A stretch of DNA of 64,000 nucleotides from Diploptera punctata (taxonomy: Eukaryota > Arthropoda > Insecta > Blattodea > Blaberidae), in NCBI GenBank assembly GCA_030220185.1, contig JASPKZ010001237.1:77501-141500 (forward strand). Direction: 5' to 3'. The notes beneath the pieces are model-generated. The model was given only the letters and a program-made list of their open reading frames with translations, was not told the origin of the DNA and made no database searches. Position numbers and translations under genes: made by a program. Positions within the stretch are counted from its first letter, which is position 1; each line of letters begins with the position of its first letter. Below, piece by piece: positions 32,290-42,859 of the stretch.

Positions 32290-32732
32290 ATAAGTAATGC
32301 CACGAGTGATTTCCAAATTATCGATAAATTCACGACTCACGAAGTGAGGAGTGAATTTATCTAGATAATTTGGAAATCAAGAGTGGCATTTGTTAGGACT
32401 ATTTAACGAATAAAATTAAGCTGTTTACCTCACAAATCATTATTTAACTATAGTTATTTTAAAATATTTATATATTTAATGTAAACGGCGATGTTTCAAA
32501 ACAAATGAGAAACGATAGGTACGCTTCTACTGCTTCTTTTGTTTATCACTGCAACCAGATCATACTATTTATTGCCAAAGGAACGCAATATGGTAAGGAG
32601 GAACTTTCTTTAATATGGTAATTATAACACTGATAAATATTTGGTGAAACACGACTCTGATTGGTTGTAAAACAGAAATCATTGAAACGTGATTGGTCAT
32701 TGACTCCCATTTGGGGCATGAGTTAAATAGTC
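32290..32732 (-). mobile_element. HINE-like element, copy d, long hairpin, internally deleted
   Basis: Long-form terminal palindrome (32303-32390). GATTTCCAAATTATCGATAA, then ATTCACGACTCACGAAGTGA, then the complementary ATTTATCTAGATAATTTGG. Subterminal GGACTATTTAACG, far end GAGTTAAATAGTC. About 300 bp is missing at 32590 (CGCAATAT joined to GGTAAGGAGG). Confidence 0.7.
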
Positions 32733-32944
32733 AACTGTAATCTAACAAGAGGTCGTGTATTTCTGAAAAAGTCGCGAGTGATTTTGTCTAATGGAAAATT
32801 CAACCTCGCATTGGATTTGGAGTGACTATTTAGAGAATAATACAACACCAGAAGCTAAAAATAATTATAATGTTTAATATTTACCAAATGTGTGGTTATG
32901 TATTCCGATCTTATTACCGGGCGATTTCTAAAGCCACTGTATAG

Positions 32945-33302
32945 TTATAAATAGCATATCCATCCACCCATAGTAATTCTGCCCGAAGGCAGGTCTTTCA
33001 CTGCAATCATAGCATTTTCATGCTATGCTTTGCTGCTTTACTAGGGGATTATAAGTGCTGTAGCTTCCCGCTGCTTTCTACAACGGTGAAGGATGATTAT
33101 GATAATGACAAGGATAATGATGATGATGGCCGGATGGTTTTCGGGTACCGTTGGGCCCTAAGCTTCCTGACATTTATCTTATAGGTGAGGAAAAACCCCG
33201 AAAAAAATCCTTACCCAGGAGACTGTCCCATTCGGGAACCGAACCCGGGCCCGCTGCGTGACAAGGCAGCAGGTTACCCTAGAGACCACAGAGGTGGACA
33301 AA
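32945..33302 (-). mobile_element. SINE C, full-length, tail type i
   Basis: Head at the right: the complement of TGTCCACCTCTGTGGTCTCT, then GCGGGCCCGGGTTCGGTTCC with the B box in place. Core TTTCGGGGTTTTTCCTCACC, ATAAGATAAATGTCAGGAAG, GGCCATCATCATCATTATCC. The type i tail is GCAAAGCATAGCATGAAAAT, GCAGTGAAAGACCTGCCTTC, GGGCAGAATTACTATGGG. Confidence 0.85.
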
Positions 33303-33552
33303 CAGCATATATTTACTGTTAAATCTCCTTGGGCTTGGGAAAAATTAACATGATTGTATGAAAAATAACTATTAACAATAATGTAGATTCATTATACAAC
33401 ATTTAATAATTTTAGAGCAACAGAGCTAACTTCATTTTTTGTATAATTTTTTAATCCTCTTCTTTTGACATTTCTTGCTGTACCATATCGGTCGTACATT
33501 GTTCAATCGATATCCTTGTCAAATAAGTTAATTTGCTGTTACATCTCTCATT

Positions 33553-33625
33553 ACGAACAGGAAGAAGTAATTTTATCAACAGGAAGGGGCAATTTTATCA
33601 ACAGGAAGAGGCAAAATTATCGGTC
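33553..33625. repeat. Short tandem array, about 3 units of 24-25 bp
   Basis: AACAGGAAGAAGTAATTTTATC, AACAGGAAGGGGCAATTTTATC and AACAGGAAGAGGCAAAATTATC (each shown in part, 5' words AACAGGAAG). Confidence 0.8.
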
Positions 33626-33642
33626 TATGAGATAAAGAGACC

Positions 33643-34705
33643 TAAGAAATGCCACGAGTGGTTTCCAACTGATCGATAAATTCACGACTCACGAAGTGAG
33701 GAGTGAATTTATTTAGGGAATTTGGAAATCGGGAGGGACATTTGTTAGGACCATTTAACGAATCAAATTAAGCTGTTTACTCACAAATCATTATTTAAAT
33801 ATAGTTAATTTAAATATGTATATATTTCAAAGTCGGCCGCGGTGCACTATTGGTTATGCTCCTTGCCTCTGGTCCCGAGGATCGCGGGTTCAAACCCGGC
33901 CGGGGTCGATGGATTTTTTTAAAGACGGAAAAGTCCAAGGAGCAAGTCCTCCGGGAGGAACTTTAAGCCGTGGGTCCCGAGTCTGAAGATTTTCAGGCTC
34001 GTAAAAATCCTTAAGCCTGAATGAAAAGGCATCTAAGCAAAATTTAGCGAATTTTCCCGTCCTAGTACTACCTGGGTTTCCCAGATGTCAGTATGAGGCG
34101 GAACGCTGACCACGGACCACTCAAAATGACATCTATACGAAAACAAGTGTAACTAAATTAGTATGGTTCAAATTCTTCCATGTCGGGGAGAGCGCCTAAA
34201 TCTCTGGTAAGGGAAAACATGGGCTTACAATACAATATATTTAATATAAACGGCGATGTTTGAAAACAAATGAAAAACGTTATGTTTCGTTTGTTCATGG
34301 CTGCAAGCAGATCATATTTATTGTCAAACGGAAGCGCAATATTGAAAGAATGCACCCTGGAGAATAAATTAAACATCATTATAGGTTACTAATTAATTTC
34401 TGATGTCCTATAATGTAAATATGTCAATTATATTTTTCTGTAACATTAATTCCTGGGAAATAATACGTTTAAGAAAGTGAAAACGGTGTTTTTTTTGTGG
34501 TATAATAAATTGCTACGAATGTTTATCTATTATATCTCGCAAGCAGAATCAGGTTAGATTCGTCCACTATATGTACAATCTGGAAGTCACTTGATAAAAT
34601 GAAAGTGATAAAATCGAGGTGAAAAACGACTGTGATTGGTTGTAAATCAAAATTCATTGACATGGGATTGGTCATTGACTGTCATTTGGGGCATGAGTTT
34701 AATAG
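33643..34705 (-). mobile_element. HINE-like element, copy e, split by SINE D
   Basis: Hairpin end 33643-33725 (long form, CACGACTCACGAAGTGAGGA). The element continues to 33829. It resumes at about 34236 with ATATATTTAATATAAACGG and runs to GAGTTTAATAG at 34705. The SINE between is flanked by a near-repeat TATATTTCA/TATATTTAA. The right end touches the left TIR of the 34706 element. Confidence 0.7.
33830..34235 (+). mobile_element. SINE D, full-length, nested
   Basis: Best SINE D copy: GGTGCACTATTGGTTATGC head, B box GGTTCAAACCC, GGCCGGGGTCGATGGATTTT, CAAGTCCTCCGGGAGGAACT, CCGAGTCTGAAGATTTTCAG and GGAACGCTGACCACGGACC. The end is GGGGAGAGCGCCTAAATCTC. Inserted into HINE-like copy e. Confidence 0.8.
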
Positions 34706-35426
34706 TATAGAGCAATTCCATATGTGACTGACTGACATTTACAATGCACCTTTGCAGCAAAATGCTTGCATAAATATTACAATTGGTTGAAATTAGAGGT
34801 GTTATATACGTGATACGATAGAGGAAAAGTGTCTGGTTTAGATTGTACATAAATATACAACTTCTGAAGAAAAACAATGTTATTTATTATCTATCAAAGT
34901 ATGTGTGACTGACTGACATAAATGTCAACTCATCATGCAGCTTAACATGTTCATCTACATCATTCTCTGAAATGTGATCCTTAATTAAATTTTCCAAAAT
35001 ACCGTTTGGAGGACACATTTCAAAGTTACATTTTAAATGAAAAAATAAACCTAAATCACAATTAATACCGACGTTATGACCTAATATGTTTTGCGTGACT
35101 GACTGACATTATTTTGTGACTGACATATCTGAATTTTATTTAGAATTACAAAATGCAAATATTACACAAATGTAACAAAATACTATGAAACTAGATAAAC
35201 AGCTTCAGTAACAGAGATTAATAAAGAGCTGCAAATACTTTATCAATTCTACGAAAATTGTTAAATTTAATTTTGCTGTAAAATAAATATTACTTTAAAT
35301 CAATAATGTAATTAAATTAACTGGCTTACCATGTACCATTTTAAATTATAAAAATAACGGAACTATTAAATACTTAATAACAAAGTGCCTTCTCTATTGT
35401 TAAATATACCTACTAAAATTGTATGC

Positions 35427-35427
35427 A

Positions 35428-35467
<40 letters not shown>
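35427..35467. repeat. (TG)n(TA)n compound microsatellite
   Basis: About 7 TG then about 14 TA units, shortly before SINE A. Confidence 0.93.
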
Positions 35468-35471
<4 letters not shown>

Positions 35472-35487
35472 ACTGATTACAATTTAG

Positions 35488-35826
35488 TCCGGCGCCATAG
35501 CCGAGTGGTTAAGGCAAGAAGCCTTGACGCAGAGCTATGGGACTTGCGCTGGTTCGAGTCCCCATGGAAGAAGACATTTTCTCATGAAATTTTGGTCAGT
35601 ATGGGACAGGGGCCCACCCAGCATCGTGAGGCATTTGGGTAGCTACAATAAGTAACGACTCCAGGTTGATAAGACCAACTATAACGGCTGGGTGACCCAA
35701 CACGCTGACTACATGTCACCCCTACAGGCTTATGATCGTCTACCTCTGTAATTAACACATGTGGACGTGAGGCCAGCAGCCAGTATGCAAACCAAGAGCC
35801 TTCTAGGCCTGTCGCGCTTGGAGTGG
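35488..35826 (+). mobile_element. SINE A, full-length reference copy
   Basis: Both Pol III boxes are intact: A box TAGCCGAGTGGTTAAGGC at 35499-35516, B box GGTTCGAGTCC at 35551-35561. Then CCATGGAAGAAGACATTTTC, CCCAGCATCGTGAGGCATTT, TATAACGGCTGGGTGACCC, CTTATGATCGTCTACCTCTG, GAGCCTTCTAGGCCTGTCGC. Most complete SINE A in the window. Confidence 0.88.
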
Positions 35827-36056
35827 AGTTTATTACAGTTTACCTGATGTAAGAGTTAATATTTCTGATTTCTAGATTGAACCACTGAAATAAACATGTT
35901 AAACCCCCAGAATGTATACACATTCTTAATAAGTTAGTAATTATTCAGAGTGCATGTACTTTCAAAACAAATTATCGTAAATCGCATTAAGCTGTAGTTA
36001 GTAAACAATTGCTGACGTATTGAATTCTACTTTTAAACAACAATAAAAACGTAACT

Positions 36057-36905
36057 CTAATAAGCCCGAATTCTGATGACTCGCATCATAACACCGATGT
36101 TTGAGATCGCATTTCTCTCTCTAGTCTTCGCCGCTAACTTGACCTGACTTGACCCATTAATAAAAATGTTTCCTATCACGCATAAAGTCCCACGCTGTTG
36201 CGCTGATTGATTGACAGTTGTGGATACTCTGTAACACACGGGTCCAACGCTTTCACGTTGTATACGCAATGAGTCTATGATAGATGCAAGATATTCAAAT
36301 TGTTTTTCTAAAAAATTCTTTCCTTCTTCTATATCATTTTGTGACTCCAGTTATTTGGTTGATTTTACAGCTCACATTACATAATTCTGCACAATTTTGT
36401 ATCTTCTTTCCCGATTTTTCATACATCCGTGCCATCCTTTTTATTTGGCCGCCAGTCGCATTTATAGCCCCGTTTCCATTGTACGATTCAAAGAAGTTCC
36501 ATTTTATGTCAAAATCCAAATATGCAAGTAAGCAGTATCACATTGCTAAATGTGTAGGTCTATTCTATTAACTGCTGCTCCAACTCAAAATATTTATCAC
36601 ATCAAGTTTTTGAAGAAATCACTATAGTTCAGAAAAACACTTTTCTATAGCAAACATCTGTAGCACACTTGCAATATGTCACATAACCTGACACTAGAAC
36701 AAAGTATTTCTTCTGAACTTCTCGTCACCTTCCATATAAACTAGGCAACAGCAGTTAATATTAAGATAGGCCCTATGCTAATTTTTCCAATGAACTGCCT
36801 GGATCTAATTTTGTTTTTTGTAGGTATAATTTTCTGAGAAATTAACAAGTATGGCTGCTTCGTTCACTGTAACCTTTTTCCTGAATATATTTAAATGCTT
36901 CCGCT
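36057..36905 (-). pseudogene. Decayed protein of the 34706-37638 element
   Basis: Minus strand, several frames. About 36790-36900: KHLNIFRKKVTVNEAAILVN then FSENYTYKKQN, stop, IQAVHWKN. 36334-36519: IKWNFFESYNGNGAINATGG followed by QIKRMARMYEKSGKKI. 36057-36330: DIEEGKNFLEKQFEYLASII, DSLRIQRESVGPVCYRV. The words (V)DFxENY...QxxHW and FxxxHGKGxxDxxGGxxKR recur, to my memory, in unnamed repeat-associated proteins of insects and cnidarians. Function unknown; a transposase or partner protein is an inference from position between TIRs. At least two stops and two frameshifts make it inactive. Confidence 0.45.
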
Positions 36906-37638
36906 AACTGTCTTTTAGCTCAAATTGACATAGAAAAAGGGTCCGTAATTATTTTATGGAACAGCTGTACCGAACAGTCTACCATATTTCCTAAACCATG
37001 TTTATGTTAATCCTCAGCGGAGTGCAGCAAGCAACTGACTGTACCATGCGTATTAGCATATATACGATAGGACAAATGCCAGTCAGTCACGGGACACTAG
37101 CGGAAAAAAAAAAATGACTTTACAAGAAAATGTCATCAATACGTTTTTCTTATTTGTGTACCGATAACGTAGAATCCAAGAGGAAATTTTATTCCATCAA
37201 TTATTACGTTGCGTCCAGTAATTTTTATACGTTTTCTGTGACTGACTGACCATGGCTTGCAGTTAACAATTATAGGACACGTTTAAGGTATATAGAACAT
37301 TAGAAGGCAATTAATATTTTTACATTTACGACTAGTGAGGACCAAAGTATGGTTTAACAAAAGAGTTTGTAAAATAAAACGAATTAATACGACCAAATCA
37401 TTGAACAACAAATTTGTAAAATTTTGCGTGTTTTTACAGGTTTGGAATATGACAAGTTCCACCACTAATATTAGATTAAAATAATACACTTATGTCCCAT
37501 TATCTTATATAATGGGACATTATCTTATATAATCAGAAAATTTGATCCTTAAAGATATATATTACGCCAAAAAAATTATTCCTGCGTCAATTTCAAAATT
37601 TTCATCTCGATATGAAATTTTCATGGAATCGCTCTATA

Positions 37639-38194
37639 AGTAAAATCTAAATCCTTACCAGAATGGCTAAATTTAATAGACTAAAGTATATAAGGATATG
37701 TCTTCCATGAAATAGCCGAATTAATTATTATACAGCCTACATCAAAAACAGTTATTTTGTTTATTTGCGAGATAATAGTCGCCTATTTCCATTACGAGGT
37801 TAATCTCGACAAAAATATTTTATCTAATCTCGAGAATACGGTAAAGTCTTTTATGTCACTTTTGCTCTAAGATAATTCTGATTAGAAACACAGTTATCAA
37901 GACTGTGTCGAAAACATTCTGCAACTATGACATTCAAAAACAGTTTAAAAAACTCATAAAATATTTCCTTGAACAATATAGCATAACCATGCTCTAGGTA
38001 TGTTTTTATTCTTATATTATACTTTGCATTTTCAATTACCAAGCCCAATATTTCATCAAAAATATAATAAGAATAATAATCATCTTATTATTATTTTAGT
38101 CCTTTCCTTATCTGTATAGTGTGTAGCCTATGCCTAATATCCAGCCTATTATTGACACAGTTTTAGTTGAGATAATTTTAATTGTTAACCACAC
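37639..38194. other. Unassigned sequence
   Basis: No feature recognised. Confidence 0.4.
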
Positions 38195-38440
38195 GGTATA
38201 CTGTCTAATATCCCCCATCCATAGTAATTCTGTCTGTCTGTTCTGCCGAGGCAGGTCCTTCACTGCAATCATAGCATTTTCATGTATGCTTTGCAGGCTT
38301 TACTTAGGGAATTGTAGGTGTGGTAGCTTCCCGTTGCTTTCCACACCGGTGAAGATGATGGATGATAAGGATAATGGTGATGATGATGGCCATATGATTT
38401 CGGGGACCGTTTGGGCCTTAAAGTTTCCCTAACATTTGAA

Positions 38441-38445
<5 letters not shown>
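38195..38445 (-). mobile_element. SINE C, 5'-truncated, tail type i
   Basis: The complement shows GGGAAACTTTAAGGCCCAAA, GGTCCCCGAAATCATATGGC, GTGGAAAGCAACGGGAAGCT, GCAAAGCATACATGAAAATG, CAGTGAAGGACCTGCCTCGG. The tRNA head and first core block are missing; a (TA)n repeat lies at the truncation. Confidence 0.8.

Positions 38446-38446
<1 letters not shown>

Positions 38447-38475
<29 letters not shown>
38447..38475. repeat. (TA)n microsatellite
   Basis: About 14 TA units between SINE C and LINE B. Confidence 0.95.
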
Positions 38476-38477
<2 letters not shown>

Positions 38478-38839
38478 TCTTTTGTATGGTAGCGAAGTAT
38501 GGACGTTGAAACAGAAGGATATACAGAGACTTAGATCTGCTGAAATGAGATCTTCGGAGGACTGCAGGATACACAACTACTAGATCACAAAAAAAATGAA
38601 GACATCTTAGAAGAATTACACATGGAATCTTTAGAAAACAAAATTTCTGATTATAAGTCAAGATGGATACAACATGTTCATCGAATGGAAGATCACAGAA
38701 TACCCAAACAAATGTTAAGATATCAACCCGCAGGAAGAAGAAGACCAGGACGTCCACTCAAAAGACTTCTGGATGGTGTTTCTCTTGAGGCCGAAACAGG
38801 TCAACAAATGGCCTAAATTCGTGAATGTACTATGATGAT
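38476..38839 (+). pseudogene. LINE B, longest copy
   Basis: LLYGSEVWTLKQKDIQRLRS then AEM precedes the shared C-terminal frame 38622-38816 (MESLENKISDYKSRWIQHVH, RMEDHRIPKQMLRYQPAGRR, RPGRPLKRLLDGVSLEAETG). The 3' UTR AAATTCGTGAATGTACTATG has an (ATG)n tail. It shows that the YGSEVWTL block lies upstream in family B. Confidence 0.85.
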
Positions 38840-38841
38840 GA

Positions 38842-38882
<41 letters not shown>
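38840..38882. repeat. (TA)n microsatellite
   Basis: About 20 TA units following the LINE B tail. Confidence 0.95.
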
Positions 38883-38887
<5 letters not shown>

Positions 38888-38992
38888 AATCAAGTTATCG
38901 ATAATTTATAATTAATAAATGTATAATTTAACACACGTGAAGTGAAAGAGAATATCTTACGGTCTTAACTCCATCAGGTAATATAAACCATT

Positions 38993-38993
38993 A

Positions 38994-39035
<42 letters not shown>

Positions 39036-39037
39036 GT
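38993..39037. repeat. (TTA)n microsatellite
   Basis: About 14 TTA units. Confidence 0.95.
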
Positions 39038-39094
39038 ACTGTGGGTCTATGTAAATAAAATTCTTTATTATGATATCGTTCTGAGAATTTGTGT

Positions 39095-39755
39095 GTAGTA
39101 TAATGTTAATATTATTATACCGTTAGAATTTTGATACATTTCGTACTTTCCTACATTAAAAAACTTGTAGGGCCTACTGTAAAAATTTAATCATTTTTTT
39201 TGTATTTTCTTAAATATATTAGCATACAGTATATGAAAAATTAGTTCTCTAGCAGGCTAATTTTATATGTTTAAATACAACATATACTTCGGTCACTGAA
39301 AACTCTCATTAAAGCATTGATTCTAATTACATAACCTAAATAAAAGAATGCCAGTCATAAATCCAACATAAAAATAATGTTAATAAAATATCTTACCTTA
39401 AGTTAAATGTTTGTAATTCTTACAAACATTTTATGATGTCATTAAAATAACACACACTCTTAAAAAAGACGTTTAAAAGCGCATTTTTGATATCGTCACG
39501 CACAATACAAGTACCCGAATGCATATAAGAAACGGAAACATGGATACTTTCCATTGCTTGGCTTACAGTATTGCTAGGTACATAGAGAGCGACCACAGTA
39601 TAAGACTACATGTCAGAGTCAACGTCATTTTATGAGGGTTATAAACTATGGAAACAAATGCTTACAATATTTCTTATGATAAGATTGAATAACAAAAATA
39701 ATGTAAATTAAAATGTTTAATTTTATTTCAATCTACTGATGAGGGAGATAATTAA
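39095..39755 (+). repeat. Local duplication, unit 1
   Basis: Matches 40335-41305 block by block after LINE E is removed from the latter. Shared blocks: ATAATGTTAATATTATTA, GGGCCTACTGTAAA, ATTAGCATACAGTATATGAA, AAGAATGCCAGTCAT, TTACAAACRTTTTATGATGT, GCACAATACAAG and TAGAGAGCGACCACAG. The arms are clearly diverged, so the duplication is old. Non-coding. Confidence 0.8.
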
Positions 39756-39771
39756 GGAGTAATATATTATT

Positions 39772-40170
39772 TACTTACTTACTTACTAACTGGCACTATC
39801 GAACCCGAAGGTTCATGGCCGCGCGGACATAAGCTCTCCATACATCCCTATCCTGAGCTAATGCTTTCCAATTGAGCCTTTGGCATGGGTTCCCTGAAGT
39901 AGTCCCCGCCCGGAGAACCGAATGGGGGACTATTTGACCTCCGGAAAATTTTACCCCAGATGAACCAATGTCCGCATTTCTTGACGGTTGTATTTTTACG
40001 GTGAAAGATCGTCACTCTTTCGGCCAAGGTACTTTTTTCGTCTGGCTTATCACCTTCGACCAGTCCGGCATGGGTAACCCTATCGGCAGCAATGCTACCG
40101 CCGGCATAGCTCTCAGGATTATTTAAGCACGCAAGCCACTCCACCACGACAAGGTAAAGATACCATGGAG
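39772..40170 (-). mobile_element. LINE A-type element with internal deletion, 16-bp TSD
   Basis: On the minus strand it begins with a LINE 5' region (ACCTTGTCGTGGTGGAGTGG; 99-codon frame 39848-40147). That region is joined at about 39870 to the last 98 bp of LINE A (GGAAAGCATTAGCTCAGG to GTTCGATAGTGCCAGTTAG) with a (TAAG)n tail. GGAGTAATATATTATT flanks both sides (39756-39771, 40171-40186). The related region at 60479-61345 leads into LGTWNVRT, the start of an AP-endonuclease domain. I therefore read the left part as a LINE 5' end rather than a SINE head. EN and RT are absent. Confidence 0.75.
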
Positions 40171-40334
40171 GGAGTAATATATTATTATTTATCTAATATA
40201 TTTAGTATATTTGACTTCCATTCAAAAAAGATAAATAATATTTATAATAATAATTATAACACTATTCATTATTATTTTATCCAGATTAATAAACTTAAAC
40301 TAACAATAAATATTATAAATAATTCCAATACTAT

Positions 40335-41305
40335 GTGTTCATTATAATGTTAATATTATTACACCGTAAGAATTTTGAAACATTTAGTTCTTTGGTATAT
40401 TAAATACTTGTAGAAGGAATGACGAATTATACCTCAAGAATAATAAAGAAAATATAGTTAGTTTCATCAAATCCAAAAGATTACAATGGTATGGACATAC
40501 ACTAAGAATGCCAAAGGGAAAATTGCCGAATGATATTTTGAATTGGAAACCACAGGGAACAAGACCAAGGGGAAGACCCAAGGATCGATGGGAGGATGAC
40601 GTAATTGAGGATTTGAGAGAGATGGGGATTTTTGATTTGAAATCTACTGCACAAGATAGGAAGAAGTGGCGTAAACTGGTTGAGAAGGCCAAGACATTCC
40701 ACTGGAAGTCGTAGAGCCTGACGAAGAAGAAGAAGGGCCTACTGTAAACTTTTCATAATTTGGTGTTTTCTTAATTATATTAGCATACAGTATATGAAAA
40801 ATTAGCTCTGTAGCAGAATAAGTTTGTATGTTTAAACACAGTATATACTCTGGTCGCAGAAAACAATCATTAAAGCATCCATTTTAATTACATGACCTAA
40901 AAGAATGCCAGTCATTAGTCCAACAGAGAAATATTGTTAATAAAATATCTTACCTTACACTTAAATCTTTATAATTCTTACAAACGTTTTATGATGTCAT
41001 TGAAATAACACACACACTTTAAAAGACGTTTAAATGCGTAATTTCCATACAAACACGCACAATACAAGAACCCGAATGCATACAAGAAACGGAAACGAGG
41101 ATAATTTCCATTGTTTGGCTCACAGTATTACAAGGTAAATAGAGAGCGACCACAGATACTGCTGAGTCAAAGACTATGTGCCAGAGGTAATGTCATTTTA
41201 CGAGGGTTATAACACTGGAAACCGATGCTTAAAATCTTTCTGAAGATAAGATTACATAACAGAAATAATGTAAATGTAATATTTATTTTATACTGATGAA
41301 TTCCA
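40335..41305 (+). repeat. Local duplication, unit 2, interrupted by LINE E
   Basis: 40335-40404 and 40734-41305 correspond to 39095-39755. The break falls at ACTTGTAG/GGGCCTACTG, where unit 1 is continuous, so LINE E arrived after the duplication. Confidence 0.8.
40405..40733 (+). pseudogene. LINE E, C-terminal end
   Basis: KRLQWYGHTLRMPKGKLPND, ILNWKPQGTRPRGRPKDRWE, DDVIEDLREMGIFDLKSTAQ, DRKKWRKLVEKAKTFHWKS, stop at 40712-40714 (clean frame 40508-40714), then a (GAA)n tail. 5' truncated. The clean frame suggests a fairly recent insertion. Confidence 0.85.
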
Positions 41306-41640
41306 TGGCATGGTAACTGGTGTAACAAAGCAAAATAAAATAAACATTTTAGATTTTATTACCCTTCAGAAAGTAGTACATTGCTTTTTCTTTTCAATAC
41401 ATTTATATATAGGTTTCAATCTGTTTAACAAACAATTGAGTTTATCTCTTTATTAATTCTACATAAATTGTATGACATTATATCGGTAACTGACGTATCT
41501 GTAAAATTGCATGTTTCACACAGTGAGTGTAAAATAACAATATCTTAAAAATAATTAACTTAAAAAAAACTATCCCATAGTACTTAAAGAATAATTATAA
41601 ATAATTTGGTAACAATTCTGGAACACTTTGAGCAATTATC
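41306..41640. other. Unassigned sequence
   Basis: No feature recognised. Confidence 0.4.
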
Positions 41641-41773
41641 GTAAGTAATGCCATGAGTAATTTCCAATTTATCTAGAGGATTTGGAAATCAAGAGTAGCA
41701 TTTGTTAGGACTATTTAAAGAATAGAATTAAGCTGCTTATTGAAAAGTCATTATTTAAATATAGTTGCCGGTA

Positions 41774-41821
<48 letters not shown>

Positions 41822-42248
41822 GTTTGAAAACAAATCAGAAATGTGAGGTTATGTATATTCACTGCAACTTGATCATATTATTTATTGCCAAATAGGATCG
41901 CAATATTGCAATATTGTAAGAATGCACCCAAGTGGAGAAATAATTAAACAAATCAAACTGTATATTATAATCAACATTATAGATTATTAATTTATTTTTT
42001 AGTGAACAACTCAGTAAAATCAAGGAATCTTGATTATTTGCTACACTTAATGTATTTGTTGGAGAAAAATAATGCTCTGAGCTGTTGAGGATATTAAAAA
42101 GGAGGAGCTTTTTTTATCACAAAAGCAGGAGCTGGTACAGAGAAACGATGAAGAGCGAGGTGAAACACGACTGTCATTGGTTGTAAAACAAAATTCATTG
42201 AAACGTGATTGGTAATTGACTACCATTTGGGGCACGAGTTAAATAGTC
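41641..42248 (-). mobile_element. HINE-like element, copy f
   Basis: Short hairpin CCAATTTATCTAGAGGATTTGG, subterminal GGACTATTTAAAG, an expanded (AT)n run at 41779-41819 and far end GAGTTAAATAGTC (42236-42248). The middle differs from the other copies (TAGTGAACAACTCAGTAAAA) and resembles copy i. Confidence 0.7.
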
Positions 42249-42675
42249 AACCAAACTCTGTGTACAAATGACTAACAATCTGAAAAGTCTCTGTGGGAGG
42301 ATAGGATAAGGGGAAGAGTGACATGTAAAGATTGAAAATAATTATTAGTACTAGTGTCAAACCCATTGCTTTGGAAGTCGCTCAGCTGATTTGTAGCAGT
42401 CTCGATGTCATGTAAGCCTCAATTAGACATCTTGCATCCCTAGGTGCTAAGGGAATCAGAAGTTTGAAAAATAAAATAAATGACCGATATTGGAGTGCCA
42501 AATCCATATTATTCGAAGCCACTAAGCTGATTTTCAAAATTTAATAAACGTCTGTCCCATAGCACCTATAGGTTGATGAGAAGATGAGAAAAATAAAATA
42601 CTGTCGAATCCATAATTTTTGTGTTCGCTAACCTGATTGGCGTAAGCTTATAAAATGCGCATTTGAATTATTCAC
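42249..42675. other. Unassigned sequence
   Basis: Two similar segments of about 90 bp (42355-42470 and 42480-42600) share GAATCC/GCCAAATCC...GCTGATTT; possibly an old tandem duplication. Confidence 0.35.
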
Positions 42676-42752
42676 AGATCAGTCTCACGCTATTATGGTC
42701 AGAATTGACTACAATTCATGAGGTCCCGGGTCCGATTCCCGCTCAGATCACA
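42676..42752 (+). other. tRNA-like sequence
   Basis: ATTATGGTCAGAATTGACTA with the B-box-like GGGTCCGATTCCC at about 42727-42739. Weak A box. Probably a SINE head. Confidence 0.35.
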
Positions 42753-42859
42753 GGAATTTATCTTTAAAGACAATTATTTCTGCGATTGTCCATGTCCTGG
42801 AGTTTAGAGTAAGTTTAGTTTAAGGACTTTCCTGGTGCTTCGTTATCACACATCATACA

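Larger units (their letters stand above)
34706..37638. mobile_element. Unclassified 2.9-kb TIR element with subterminal repeats
   Basis: Left TIR TATAGAGCAATTCCAT (34706-34721). Right TIR is its complement with one mismatch (37623-37638). The word GTGACTGACTGAC occurs at 34724-34736, 34905-34917, 35095-35107 and 37238-37250, with a shorter GTGACTGACA at 35116 and an inverted copy at 37078-37090. All lie near the ends, as expected for transposase-binding subterminal repeats. The interior has a SINE A insertion (35488-35826), a microsatellite and a decayed minus-strand protein (36057-36905). No TSD is obvious. The TIR superfamily is unknown to me. Confidence 0.5.

Noticed and set aside
35488..35560. 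Functional tRNA genes at SINE A, B, C, D and E heads
   Set aside because: Pol III boxes are present but each head continues into a repeated SINE body and the cloverleaf is incomplete.
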